In this document: positions 33,765 through 42,428 of the stretch, one piece after another | Numbering within the stretch: position 1 is the first letter of the stretch | Layout of the letters: each line of letters opens with the position of its first letter | Assembly (NCBI GenBank): GCA_028694105.1 | Contig: JAQUUC010000017.1 | Span: 1 to 57,618, forward strand | Direction of reading: 5' to 3' | Length of the DNA stretch: 57,618 nucleotides | Source of the DNA: Hespellia sp. | Lineage (GTDB): Bacteria > Bacillota > Clostridia > Lachnospirales > Lachnospiraceae | The notes under the pieces: model-generated | What the model was told of the DNA's origin: nothing | Databases searched by the model: none | What the model saw: the letters and a program-made list of their open reading frames with translations, nothing else | Position numbers and translations under genes: made by a program

Positions 33765-34220
33765 ATGAATTGCGTAAAACAATTGAACGAACCGTATATT
33801 GCAGCTCCTGCTTTTCGAAGAGTATACACATCTTATACTTTGGTGGATGAGATACTCAATCGATACCACGACAAATTAAAAGGTGGTGGGATCATACTTC
33901 GTGTGAAAGGAGATGAGATCAGCAGATGTGTCCTGAACGATTCACAGATCAGGGAAATACTGACAGAATCGCTCGCGATGGCAGAAGAAGCAGTCACTGG
34001 ATGCAGATGGAGCTATATGCGCTATGTACAGCTTGACAATATGGTCGCCCAGAAGAAACAATTTCTAAAAATCACATATCCGTGTGAAAATATTCAGAAT
34101 ATTCAGAATATTCATTACCAGAATTTGAGCGGTATATTGAAGAAAAAGAACGGATATATCAGAATGGAAAGCAAGGAAGACGAAAATGTGTTGATGATAG
34201 CTGTAGGCACGAAATGTTAA
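33765..34220 (+). CDS. Stand-alone degenerate GHKL ATPase-like domain protein
   Basis: 151 residues with no membrane helix. The sequence follows the C-terminal GHKL part of AgrC-type kinases: LVDEILNRYHDKLKGGGIIL, then an N-box-like helix ILTESLAMAEEAV, in which the usual Asn residues of LGNLLDNAIEA are absent, a strand FLKITYPCEN in the place of the G1 region, and a closing LSGILKKKNGYIRMESKE like the end of such domains. The glycine-rich ATP lid is missing, so ATP binding is doubtful. An AAAGGAG site precedes the ATG. Identification rests on pattern similarity and is moderate. It may modulate the degenerate LytTR regulator encoded upstream. Confidence 0.7.
   Translation: MNCVKQLNEPYIAAPAFRRVYTSYTLVDEILNRYHDKLKGGGIILRVKGDEISRCVLNDSQIREILTESLAMAEEAVTGCRWSYMRYVQLDNMVAQKKQFLKITYPCENIQNIQNIHYQNLSGILKKKNGYIRMESKEDENVLMIAVGTKC
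34089..34115 (+). repeat. Three 9-bp in-frame tandem units
   Basis: AATATTCAG twice, then AATATTCAT. It encodes Asn-Ile-Gln-Asn-Ile-Gln-Asn-Ile-His inside the GHKL-like protein. Copy changes would alter length by three residues without shifting frame. Confidence 0.7.
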
Positions 34221-34244
34221 AAAGATGCTAATTTAAAATGATAA

Positions 34245-34288
34245 ATTCGAATTAGCGCTAACGAATGAATATGTTGAACTTTCAACAT
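34245..34288. promoter_or_regulatory. Two palindromes in the pilin operon leader
   Basis: First: ATTCG, AA, the perfect palindrome TTAGCGCTAA, CGAAT (34245-34266). Second: ATGTTGAA, CT, TTCAACAT (34271-34288). Both are perfect in their arms and lie 89-132 bases before the pilin start codon. They look like binding sites for dimeric regulators; the loops are too short for good RNA hairpins. No clear promoter or c-di-GMP riboswitch is visible in 34221-34376. Confidence 0.5.
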
Positions 34289-34376
34289 AGATGGCCTGAA
34301 TACTCAAACTGATACAGGTGCAAAACGAAAAGGAGAGTACAGGGCAAAAACAATATACTCAGGAGGAGAGAAAGAC

Positions 34377-34817
34377 ATGATTAAAAGAACATTCAAAAAC
34401 ATGAGAGAGAAAATGAAAAACAAACAGGGATTCACATTGGTAGAGTTAATCGTAGTAATCGTAATTATTCTGATTTTAGCGGCAGTATTGGTGCCAAGTG
34501 TACTGAAATATGTCCAAAAAGCAAGTCAGGCAAACTGCAAACAGGATGCTGCATCAACATTGACACAGTTACAGGCAGATGTTGCAGACTGGTATTCAGA
34601 TGAAACTAAAACAGATGTGTTTGAACCGAAAAAAATTGGTCAAGCTGTACATGTGGCTAATAAGCAAACAGGAGACCCGGGAGCAAATAAGTATTCATGT
34701 GCATTTGAAACTAAAGGTGAGAATTTAGGACAAATTACAGCATTTTCATATGGAAATTCCAGATACTATATAACCTGGACGTCCGAGGGTGGATGGGGAA
34801 CGCCAGCTCGGCGATAG
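34377..34817 (+). CDS. Type IV major-pilin-like prepilin
   Basis: 146 residues. A basic leader (1-18) ends in KQG, with cleavage expected before Phe19: FTLVELIVVIVIILILAAVL is the standard prepilin helix with Glu at +5. The globular domain is short (about 100 residues), with Cys at residues 43 and 88 that could form a disulphide. The AGGAGGAG site is the strongest in the cluster and a long leader precedes it, fitting high expression. As the first pilus gene it is the best candidate for the main subunit. The 3' half of the gene is AT-richer than the N-terminal part. Confidence 0.93.
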   Translation: MIKRTFKNMREKMKNKQGFTLVELIVVIVIILILAAVLVPSVLKYVQKASQANCKQDAASTLTQLQADVADWYSDETKTDVFEPKKIGQAVHVANKQTGDPGANKYSCAFETKGENLGQITAFSYGNSRYYITWTSEGGWGTPARR

Positions 34818-34852
34818 ACTGGCTTTGATCACACTAAAGGAGGGCCACATAA

Positions 34853-35305
34853 ATGCGGCAGTCTTATGAATCCCTCACATACACCAACCAATACAAAAGG
34901 GCGAGAAACATCGCCCTTTTCACCCTTTTCATCTGCGTTGTGGTTCTTGCACCGACCCTGTGGATATGGGATCAGTCCATCCAGGAGCGTCAGATTTTGC
35001 GCGATGCAAAGAATGTCGTTTTGAACATGAATTATCTCGGCATCGAATATCTTGGCCTTGGAAAAGACATTTCCGATTATACGAGAAAAAGCGGTATGAG
35101 TAAGTCCATGGAAGATGAAGTGATGAGTTATTCCGGCGCGGAGGGACAGGCATATTTAATATCATGGAATACAAGCAGGAATTGTGTTGCTGCCATGAGT
35201 TATCAGAAGGGGAAGTTTCTGATTGAGTATCAGTATGATGCAGCGAGCGATACTGACAGCTGGACAATATATTGGAGACATCACATATATGATAATGAAG
35301 AATGA
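34853..35305 (+). CDS. Unrecognised single-helix membrane protein in the pilus cluster
   Basis: 150 residues: a basic N-terminus, one membrane helix (about 21-42, ARNIALFTLFICVVVLAPTL), then an extracytoplasmic domain ending in YWRHHIYDNEE. There is no prepilin cleavage motif, so it is not processed like its neighbours. AAAGGAGGG lies ahead of the ATG. Location between pilin and prepilin peptidase suggests an assembly or accessory role, but I recognise no family. Confidence 0.8.
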   Translation: MRQSYESLTYTNQYKRARNIALFTLFICVVVLAPTLWIWDQSIQERQILRDAKNVVLNMNYLGIEYLGLGKDISDYTRKSGMSKSMEDEVMSYSGAEGQAYLISWNTSRNCVAAMSYQKGKFLIEYQYDAASDTDSWTIYWRHHIYDNEE

Positions 35306-35343
35306 AGAAGGCTTCATTCGGCAGCCGCCGCATGAGCCTTCTT
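35305..35343 (+). terminator. Hairpin between the 150-residue gene and pilD
   Basis: AAGAAGGCT (35305-35313) and CAT (35315-35317) pair with ATG AGCCTTCTT (35332-35343), one bulged T. The T tract after it is poor (TATCTTG). It could partly terminate or protect the upstream pilin message, giving more pilin than machinery. Confidence 0.45.
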
Positions 35344-35403
35344 TATCTTGCTGCCAGGCATGCAGGTAAAGGGAATACAATAAAAAAGCACTGGGGAGAA
35401 CAA

Positions 35404-36180
35404 ATGACGGGATTATACATATGTGAGATATTGCTCGGCGTGCTGATATTTTTTGCCGGAAGCTGTATCTTTTCATTTCTAAATGTAATTGTATACCGGG
35501 TACCGCGGCATATGTCGTTCGTGAAGGGTTTTTCAATCTGCCCTGCCTGCGGACACCGGCTTGGCGCGCTGGATCTGATTCCGATTTGGAGTTATATACT
35601 TCTGAGGGGCAAATGCAGATACTGCAGGACCTCTATCGGCTCCCGGGATACGTGGATTGAAGTGCTGGGCGGATGTGCGGCACTGTTTTGTGCAGGATAT
35701 TATGGGGTGTCTGTCTTACAGGGAATCACAGCATTTTTGTTTCTGTGCGTGATGACCGTTGTTACCTTTATGGACATGGATACAATGGAGATTGCAGATG
35801 GATGCTGGATGTTTGTGCTGGCCTTATCTGTGATGTCCTTTTTTGTGTTTCCGGATATTACACTGGGACAGAGACTGACTGGTATGCTCTGCGTGAGTGT
35901 GCCAATGCTCCTTCTTACCGTTCTGATTCCGGGCGCATTTGGCGGAGGCGATATCAAATTGATGTTTGCCTGCGGTGCGTTTCTGGGATGGAAGCTGACC
36001 GTTGTTTCAACGGTCCTGGGAATTCTCTTTGGAGGTGCCTACGGCGTCTATTTACTGGCGGCTAAGAAGAAGGACAAAAAAGGGCACTTTGCATTTGGTC
36101 CGTTTCTCTGTGCCGGTATGACGATTGGCTGGTTCTGCGGGATGTGGCTGTTTGACTGGTATACCGGTTATCTGATATAA
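35404..36180 (+). CDS. pilD: Prepilin peptidase/methylase
   Basis: 258 residues. A membrane aspartyl protease that cleaves the prepilin leaders and usually methylates the new N-terminus. Zinc-type CPACGHRLGALDLIP and CRYC lie near residues 45-80. The catalytic Asp pair sits in FMDMDTMEI near 123 and in GGGDIKLM near 182, the GxGD motif. About seven membrane helices. The frame is open back to an ATG at 35302 overlapping the previous stop, but GGGGAG 5 bases before 35404 and the normal N-terminus favour the later start; the hairpin at 35305-35343 then falls between genes. Confidence 0.93.
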   Translation: MTGLYICEILLGVLIFFAGSCIFSFLNVIVYRVPRHMSFVKGFSICPACGHRLGALDLIPIWSYILLRGKCRYCRTSIGSRDTWIEVLGGCAALFCAGYYGVSVLQGITAFLFLCVMTVVTFMDMDTMEIADGCWMFVLALSVMSFFVFPDITLGQRLTGMLCVSVPMLLLTVLIPGAFGGGDIKLMFACGAFLGWKLTVVSTVLGILFGGAYGVYLLAAKKKDKKGHFAFGPFLCAGMTIGWFCGMWLFDWYTGYLI

Positions 36181-36217
36181 TGAATTATTAAAATGAAATT
36201 GTGGGAGGTAGGCTTAC

Positions 36218-37417
36218 ATGGCACAATTCAGGTACACTGCGCAGGATTATAACGGCAAGAAAATGACAGGTATAATGAATGCTGCTGACGAGGGAGAATT
36301 ACAGCAGAAGCTTCATGAACAGGAACTGTTTTTAGTCAGCTCGAAAGAGACAAAATCAAATAAGGCAAAAAAACAGTTCAAAGCGAACGTACTTGGTGAT
36401 TTTTGCCGACAATTGGGGACATTGACGGGAGCCGGTGTCACTTTGGTGCGCGCACTGACAATTATCGCTCAGGGAGAGTCGATTAAGCCGAAAGAACGCG
36501 TAGTCTACGAGGATATGATGCGCCAGATCAAGCAGGGAATCTCCCTGTCGGAAGCAATGGAAGCGCAGAACGGTGTCTTCCCCACTCTGATGATTTATAT
36601 GTTCCGCTCGGCGGAGAACAGCGGTAATATGGAACAGGTTGCGATGCAGATGGCACTTCTCTATGAGAAGGAGCACAGACTGAACGGAAAGATTTCCAGC
36701 TCGATGACTTATCCGAAGATTTTATCTGTGATGATTATCGCAGTCATTCTGATTCTGACAAAGTTCGTTCTTCCGCAATTTGAGGAAATGTTCTCGGCAA
36801 TGGAGTCTCTTCCGCTGTCTACGTCAATTCTGATGGGAATCAGTGATTTCATGCAGAACTACTGGTTTATTGCGGTCGCAGTACTGCTGGGACTGTGGGT
36901 CGGATGGAAGGCTCTCTTAAGGGCAGAGTCATTCCGGCGGGGATGGCACCGGGTGCTGATACATATGCCGCTGATTGGAAAGCTGCAGCGGACAATCTGT
37001 ACCTCGCGATTTGCACGGACACTCAGCTCACTGTACGCGGCGGGAATCCCCCTGGCATCCTGCCTGCAGATTGCCAGAAAGACGGTTGGCAATGATTACA
37101 TCGACGCACAGTTTGACCGCGTGATCGCATTTGTCCGCGCAGGGAACAACCTGAGCGATGGCCTCGATATGGTGGATGGATTTACGAGAAAGCTGACGGA
37201 TTCCATTCGTGTCGGAGAAGAGACCGGCAGTCTGGATTCGATGCTGGCATCCTCGGCGGACTCCATGGAATATGATGCGGATATTGCAATCGGCAAGATG
37301 GTGTCCTACGTGGAACCGGTTATGCTGATTATTATGGGCATCGTAGTTGCTTTTGTACTGGTATCAGTATTTAGCGCAATGTATGGTTCTTACGACAGCA
37401 TTGGCGGCATGGCATAA
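36218..37417 (+). CDS. pilC: Type IV pilus inner-membrane platform protein
   Basis: 399 residues of the GspF/PilC family. Two repeated T2SF helical domains (about 65-190 and 265-390) and three membrane helices (about 170-190, 212-232, 368-390). The first domain has FCRQLGTLTGAGVTLVRAL and the second FARTLSSLYAAGIPLASCL, the paired family signature. It forms the base on which PilB and PilT act. GGGAGG precedes the ATG. Confidence 0.95.
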   Translation: MAQFRYTAQDYNGKKMTGIMNAADEGELQQKLHEQELFLVSSKETKSNKAKKQFKANVLGDFCRQLGTLTGAGVTLVRALTIIAQGESIKPKERVVYEDMMRQIKQGISLSEAMEAQNGVFPTLMIYMFRSAENSGNMEQVAMQMALLYEKEHRLNGKISSSMTYPKILSVMIIAVILILTKFVLPQFEEMFSAMESLPLSTSILMGISDFMQNYWFIAVAVLLGLWVGWKALLRAESFRRGWHRVLIHMPLIGKLQRTICTSRFARTLSSLYAAGIPLASCLQIARKTVGNDYIDAQFDRVIAFVRAGNNLSDGLDMVDGFTRKLTDSIRVGEETGSLDSMLASSADSMEYDADIAIGKMVSYVEPVMLIIMGIVVAFVLVSVFSAMYGSYDSIGGMA

Positions 37418-37430
37418 GGAGGAATAAGAG

Positions 37431-38942
37431 ATGATTATAGTATATTTATCAAACCGGTATATCAGGGTGATCGACGGGGAAACCTCCAGTGGGAAGATTC
37501 ATGTGAAACGAATGCTTTATACCGTGGATACGAGCGGATGTATTTTAAACGGAACCATTACAGATGACGAAGCATTTTCAGAGATCATCAGTCAGCTGTG
37601 GGAGACGAACCATCTGGAAACGAAGAATGTGAAGCTTGTAATTGACAGCAGCCAGTTTACGATGAAGGTGGTAGATGCACCGATTTTTAAGCCGAAGCAG
37701 CTGTTAGAATTTATTGGCAGAGAGTTTAATGATGTAGAGCGTATTTCCGATCCCGTATATGGCGGATTTGTGCTGGAGGAGACGATGCAGCAGCAAAATC
37801 CAAAGGCGAAAAAGACGAAAATGCAGAAGGTTTTCGCAACGATGGCGCCTCGGGCATTCCTTCAGAAATATATGGATATTTTTGAGGAGAATGGGATCGA
37901 GATCGATGGAATCGGAAGTGCACTGGGAGCTGCACTTCGGCTGACAGCCATCAGTCCGCACGAGTCGCAGGGGACCGGAAGCGTACAGATGGCAGATGAT
38001 ACCACTCTGACGAATTTTCTTTTTGTGGATGGGATGTACCGTTATTCGAGCAGAACCAGATTATTCTCAGATGCCGGAACGCCGGAGTATGCAGTGGAGA
38101 TTGCAAGAAATGTAAGTAATCTGCTTCAATTTGCGAAGGCGCAGGAGCTGGCGCAGGAGATTCCGAGAGTCGTGATTGCGGGGCTGGATCAGGATACCTG
38201 CCAAATCTATAAGGACAGTGTAGAGCAGATTGACAATACGATGGAAGTAAATGAGCTTGAGCTGGAGAATTTCGTTCAGGTGGATCAGCCACCGGCAGGG
38301 AATCAGGAGGTCATGAATTTTATCATGGCGGTCGGCGGGCTGATTAAGACGGACAAAAAGCTGAATATGATTACGCAGCTGAACTGGAACCCGGAGAAAG
38401 CAGCTGCGGTAAAAAAAAGAAACCGGGTGCTCATTCCAGTCCTCAGTATGGCAGGCGTTCTGCTTCTGGCTGCGGTGATACTGCTTGGGCGGGTCATCTA
38501 TTATTCGGTAGAGCTGAGGAGTCTGGATTCCTATAATAACAGGGCAGACATCGTTGAGCGCGTGGAAGAATATGACATAATCAGCCAGCAGATACAGGTG
38601 ATGGGTACGCTGGCGGGCAGTATGTCATCGCTGCAGTCAGGACTGCTCGCATATCCGAAGGTGGACCGTGTGACAGAGAATGCAGTTGCGGCAAGTGCAA
38701 GCGGACTGGTGACAGCACAGATTGAAGAGTATGATGCGGTGACGGGAATTGTAAGTCTGGAGGTTACGGCGGATAATGTTGACCGTATTCACCAGTTTAT
38801 TATGAAATTAAGTCAGCAGAGTATGTTCGCATATGTTGACTACACCGGATATTCGCAGGATTCGGACGGCAGGTGGAAGGTGCAGGTGAACTGTACGATG
38901 GCAGAAAGAGAGGTAGAACAAGATGACGCTGAAACTGACTGA
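37431..38942 (+). CDS. PilM-PilN fusion, pilus alignment protein
   Basis: 503 residues. The first 300 resemble the actin-like PilM fold (MIIVYLSNRYIRVID, KLVIDSSQFTMKVV, IDGIGSALGAALRL, FLFVDGMYRYSSR). A membrane helix (about 340-360) is followed by an extracytoplasmic PilN-like part with a coiled-coil start (SVELRSLDSYNN) and a ferredoxin-like end. In most systems PilM and PilN are separate; fusion gives a GspL-like layout. AAGGAGG precedes the ATG, 13 bases after pilC. It overlaps the next gene by 20 bases. Confidence 0.85.
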   Translation: MIIVYLSNRYIRVIDGETSSGKIHVKRMLYTVDTSGCILNGTITDDEAFSEIISQLWETNHLETKNVKLVIDSSQFTMKVVDAPIFKPKQLLEFIGREFNDVERISDPVYGGFVLEETMQQQNPKAKKTKMQKVFATMAPRAFLQKYMDIFEENGIEIDGIGSALGAALRLTAISPHESQGTGSVQMADDTTLTNFLFVDGMYRYSSRTRLFSDAGTPEYAVEIARNVSNLLQFAKAQELAQEIPRVVIAGLDQDTCQIYKDSVEQIDNTMEVNELELENFVQVDQPPAGNQEVMNFIMAVGGLIKTDKKLNMITQLNWNPEKAAAVKKRNRVLIPVLSMAGVLLLAAVILLGRVIYYSVELRSLDSYNNRADIVERVEEYDIISQQIQVMGTLAGSMSSLQSGLLAYPKVDRVTENAVAASASGLVTAQIEEYDAVTGIVSLEVTADNVDRIHQFIMKLSQQSMFAYVDYTGYSQDSDGRWKVQVNCTMAEREVEQDDAETD

Positions 38943-39609
38943 CAGAGACAAAAAATTATTGATTGTGTTAGCGGTGGTGGTTCTGGTCTTTGGCGTAGGT
39001 GCAGGCATTTGTTATCCACTGTTTCAGAAGGGGATGGAGCTGCAGGATTCGGTGAACCATGCCCGGGACCTGAAAATAGAAAATCAGCAGAAGGTGACGG
39101 CACTTCCTTCGTTTGAGAAGACGCAGCAGGATCTGAAGGTGAAGGTTTCAGATTTGCAGGGAAGCTTTTATCCGATGATGAAAAGTATGGAGATTGATCA
39201 GATGCTGACAGAGACTGTTCTCTCCCACGGTGTTACCATGAACACGCTGGACATTACCATGCCGGCAAACGGGACTTATACAACACTGGTAGCGTACGAT
39301 AATGTGCTGAATGCAATGAAGGAAGATGCGGATACAAGTACCGGCCAGCAGGAAGCTACTTATGACGGTATTTACACTGCGACAGCGGAAGTGGCAATGA
39401 CGGGGAGCAGAGATGCGGTGCAGGGAGCAATCGATGAGTTCGCTGCGCAGGAACCAAAACTCCGTATTACAGGCATTATCTGGAAGGCGGATTCGAATTC
39501 TTCGGAATATTCGGCACAGGTAACGGTGGAAGTGTATATGTATGAGAGCACAGAGGAATACATTGTGGAGAAGGCGGCCGCAGCTGCCGAAGAAGCCGCA
39601 GCTGAATAA
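38923..39609 (+). CDS. PilO-like pilus alignment protein
   Basis: 228 residues. A short cytoplasmic segment, one membrane helix (about 14-33, LLIVLAVVVLVFGVGAGICY), a coiled coil (about 40-85) and a ferredoxin-like extracytoplasmic domain, ending in an Ala/Glu-rich tail (EKAAAAAEEAAAE). This is the PilO/GspM architecture. The start lies 20 bases inside the PilMN gene and is preceded by AGAGAGG, so translation is coupled. Sequence identity to known PilO is not obvious; the call rests on architecture and position. Confidence 0.8.
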   Translation: MTLKLTDRDKKLLIVLAVVVLVFGVGAGICYPLFQKGMELQDSVNHARDLKIENQQKVTALPSFEKTQQDLKVKVSDLQGSFYPMMKSMEIDQMLTETVLSHGVTMNTLDITMPANGTYTTLVAYDNVLNAMKEDADTSTGQQEATYDGIYTATAEVAMTGSRDAVQGAIDEFAAQEPKLRITGIIWKADSNSSEYSAQVTVEVYMYESTEEYIVEKAAAAAEEAAAE

Positions 39610-39632
39610 AGACAATAAAGAGAGGCATACGT

Positions 39633-41318
39633 ATGGAGAACAGCAATCGAAATCTTAGAATTGGAGATGTGTTAAAAGAATATGGATATGTATCGGACGC
39701 ACAGATAGAAGATGCGATTGAATATCAGAAGGAGCATAAAGGAACCCGAATCGGCGGAGCCCTGATTGCACTCGGATATATTACCGAGATTCAGATGCTG
39801 CAGGCGCTTGGCAAACGGCTGGAGCTGCAGGTAGTGAATGTTTCGGATATGGAGATCAAACCGGAGACTGTTGAGAAAATTCCACGCCCATTAGCAGAAA
39901 AATACGAGATGCTCGCTGTCAGAGAATTAGACGGTGAGCTTATTGTGCTTTTAAATGACCCGCTTAATTTCTATGGAATTGAGGATGTCCGGCAGCTGTC
40001 CGGCATGCAGCTGAAATTGTGTCTGTGTGAGAGAAGTGACCTGCTGCAGGCAATTCAGTACTACTATTCAGAGGTGGGGGCGAAGAGAGCAGCAAAGGTT
40101 GCAAATGAAAGCTTTGCAAGTGAGACGGCGGATGATTTTGAAGAAATTGAGGAGGGGGATGATGATACTCCGATCATCAATTTACTCAACCGTCTGATTA
40201 ATCGGGCTTATAATACAAATGCATCAGATATCCATATTGAACCGTTCGATGATAAGACGGTTGTTCGTATGAGAATTGATGGAGCTATTGTAGAATTTGT
40301 CACGCTGCAGAAGAGCCTGCATGCATCCCTGATTGCCCGCATCAAGATTCTCGGCGGCATGGATATTGCAGAGCGCAGAATTCCGCAGGACGGACATTTT
40401 AAAATCAATATTGAAAAGCAGCCGGTCAACATCCGTGTGTCCGTGATTCCAACGGTATATGGGGAAAAGGCGGTTATGAGACTGCTGACAAGCAATTCAC
40501 ATATTGATTATCCGAATACCTATGGCATGGAAGATCAGGATTACCAGAAGATGCAGCGAATGCTTCGCTCGCCAAATGGTATCATCTATTTCACCGGACC
40601 GACTGGTTCCGGTAAGACCACGACACTTTATATGATTCTGGAAGACATTTCCAAGAAGGCACTGAACATTTCCACGATCGAGGACCCGGTGGAGAAGAAC
40701 CTTCCAAAGGTCGTTCAGACACAGGTGAACAATCAGGCAGGAATGACCTTCGAAGTGGGGCTGAGGGCACTGCTTCGGCAGGATCCGGATGTCATCATGG
40801 TCGGGGAGACACGAGATGCCGAGACGGCTTCGATCTCTGTGAGAGCAGCGATTACTGGACATCTTGTATTCTCAACGTTACATACAAATGATGCGTCATC
40901 GTCTGTTGTGCGGCTGGTCGATATGGGAATGCAGCCGTATATGGTAGCAAACTCGCTGGTTGGGATCATTGCACAGAGACTGATGCGTAAGGTATGCCCG
41001 GAATGTGGGGAAGAGACAGAAGTGACGGCAGAAGAAGCAGAGATGCTTGGCTGTGAGCCCGGAAGGCTTGTCAAGAAGGCGAAGGGATGTCCTGTCTGCA
41101 ATTATACCGGATATCATGGGCGAATTGCGGTTCATGAGATTATTGTCATAGACAAGCTGCTTCGGAAGATGATTTCCGAGGGCGCTTCCGCGGAAGAGAT
41201 TACACAGTATGCAGTCAGGAATCAGCATATGAGAACGCTAAAAGACTGTGCGGCTGAACTGGTGGAACAGGGTGTGACGACGATGGAAGAGTTGTTGAAG
41301 GTTGCATATTACGCATAG
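39633..41318 (+). CDS. pilB: Type IV pilus assembly ATPase
   Basis: 561 residues. An N-terminal MshEN/GspE domain (about 8-145) with GDVLKEYGYVSDAQIEDAI and LGKRLELQVV may respond to c-di-GMP in some relatives. The ATPase core has Walker A GPTGSGKTTT near residue 326, GEIRD-like VGETRDAETA near 390 and a His box STLHTND. A tetracysteine zinc site lies at CPECG and GCPVC near 455-490. It powers pilus extension. AAAGAGAGG precedes the ATG. Confidence 0.95.
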   Translation: MENSNRNLRIGDVLKEYGYVSDAQIEDAIEYQKEHKGTRIGGALIALGYITEIQMLQALGKRLELQVVNVSDMEIKPETVEKIPRPLAEKYEMLAVRELDGELIVLLNDPLNFYGIEDVRQLSGMQLKLCLCERSDLLQAIQYYYSEVGAKRAAKVANESFASETADDFEEIEEGDDDTPIINLLNRLINRAYNTNASDIHIEPFDDKTVVRMRIDGAIVEFVTLQKSLHASLIARIKILGGMDIAERRIPQDGHFKINIEKQPVNIRVSVIPTVYGEKAVMRLLTSNSHIDYPNTYGMEDQDYQKMQRMLRSPNGIIYFTGPTGSGKTTTLYMILEDISKKALNISTIEDPVEKNLPKVVQTQVNNQAGMTFEVGLRALLRQDPDVIMVGETRDAETASISVRAAITGHLVFSTLHTNDASSSVVRLVDMGMQPYMVANSLVGIIAQRLMRKVCPECGEETEVTAEEAEMLGCEPGRLVKKAKGCPVCNYTGYHGRIAVHEIIVIDKLLRKMISEGASAEEITQYAVRNQHMRTLKDCAAELVEQGVTTMEELLKVAYYA

Positions 41319-41323
41319 AAATC

Positions 41324-41342
41324 ACAGAGCACGCTCTGTTTT
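41324..41342 (+). terminator. Weak hairpin between pilB and pilT
   Basis: ACAGAGC (41324-41330) and GCTCTGT (41333-41339) are separated by two bases and followed by TTT. The stem is short, so attenuation is only possible. Confidence 0.25.
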
Positions 41343-41355
41343 ATGGAGGCAGAAG

Positions 41356-42402
41356 ATGAAATTAGACAAGATTATTTTGATGGCAAGAGAGTGGAACGCG
41401 TCCGATATCCATATGTCTGCAGGTATGCCGCTGCTGTTTCGCGTTCACGGAAGTCTTCGGCAGGCACCGGTACAGCCGGGGGAAGAGGAAATCAACGAAA
41501 TATTGTACGGTCTGCTGAATGAAAAGCAGAAAGAAGAACTGAAGGAAGGCTATGATATTGATTTTGCAATGGAATCGTCGGATGGGTTTCGGCAGAGAGT
41601 GAATATCTTTATGCAGCAGAAGAAAATTGCCACAACGATTCGACTGTTAAACAGCTATATTCCAACCTTGGAGGAGCTTCATATGCCGGAAAAACTCTAC
41701 GAATTGGCGGAGGAGCCGAGAGGACTGATTCTTGTTACGGGTCCTACCGGAAGTGGTAAATCGACAACGCTGGCAGCGATGATTGAACATATCAACCAGA
41801 CGAAGCCGGTTCACATCATTACCATTGAAGATCCAGTTGAGTATAAGTACACCGGGAAAAAGGCGCTCATCCATCAGAGAGAGGCGGGGGAAGATGTCAT
41901 CAGTTTTGCATCGGCACTTCGAAGTGCGCTGCGTGAAGATCCGGATATCATTCTGGTAGGAGAGATGCGGGATTACGAGACTATTTCCGCTGCGATGACG
42001 GCGGCCGAGACCGGTCATCTGGTTTTGTCCACACTCCATACGACAGGTGCGGCACAGACGGTTGACCGTGTCATCGATGCCTGCCCGGCAGGGAGCCAGA
42101 ATCAGATCAGGACGCAGCTGTCCGGAGTATTAAAAGGGGTAGTGACTCAGTGCCTGATGCCTGCGGCGGACGGACAGGGACGTATCGCCGGAACAGAAAT
42201 TTTAATCGGGACGGATGCGGTGTGCAACCTGATTCGTGAGAGTAAGACCCACCAGATGGGAAGCATAATGCAGGCAGGAAGTGCAGCGGGGATGCATACC
42301 CTGAACATGGATATTGCAAAGCTGGTCTCACAGGGGAAGATCAGCCGGAAGACGGCATTTCAGTACACGAATGACAGAAGAGATCTGGAACAGTATCTAT
42401 AA
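41356..42402 (+). CDS. pilT: Type IV pilus retraction ATPase
   Basis: 348 residues, the PilT length. The N-terminal PAS-like part contains ASDIHMSAGMPLLFRVHG. The core has Walker A GPTGSGKSTTLAA near 130, Walker B ILVGEMRDYET near 198 and LSTLHTTGAAQTVDRVID near 222-239. The frame is open 18 codons upstream inside the end of pilB, but GGAGG ahead of 41356 decides the start. Its presence next to PilB implies pili that can retract, for twitching, adhesion or DNA uptake. Confidence 0.94.
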   Translation: MKLDKIILMAREWNASDIHMSAGMPLLFRVHGSLRQAPVQPGEEEINEILYGLLNEKQKEELKEGYDIDFAMESSDGFRQRVNIFMQQKKIATTIRLLNSYIPTLEELHMPEKLYELAEEPRGLILVTGPTGSGKSTTLAAMIEHINQTKPVHIITIEDPVEYKYTGKKALIHQREAGEDVISFASALRSALREDPDIILVGEMRDYETISAAMTAAETGHLVLSTLHTTGAAQTVDRVIDACPAGSQNQIRTQLSGVLKGVVTQCLMPAADGQGRIAGTEILIGTDAVCNLIRESKTHQMGSIMQAGSAAGMHTLNMDIAKLVSQGKISRKTAFQYTNDRRDLEQYL

Positions 42403-42428
42403 GAATATATTCATTTAAGAAGGCAGCA

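Noticed and set aside
34221-34376. Possible c-di-GMP riboswitch ahead of the pilin gene, as known for some clostridial pili
   Set aside because: Short fragments (for example ACAGGGCAAA near 34340) resemble parts of the class I consensus, but the paired helices and the GGGACGCAAAGCC-like half are absent.
34802-34826. Hairpin GCCAG...CTGGC at the end of the pilin gene as a terminator
   Set aside because: Only five pairs with a 12-base loop and three T; too weak to list as a terminator.
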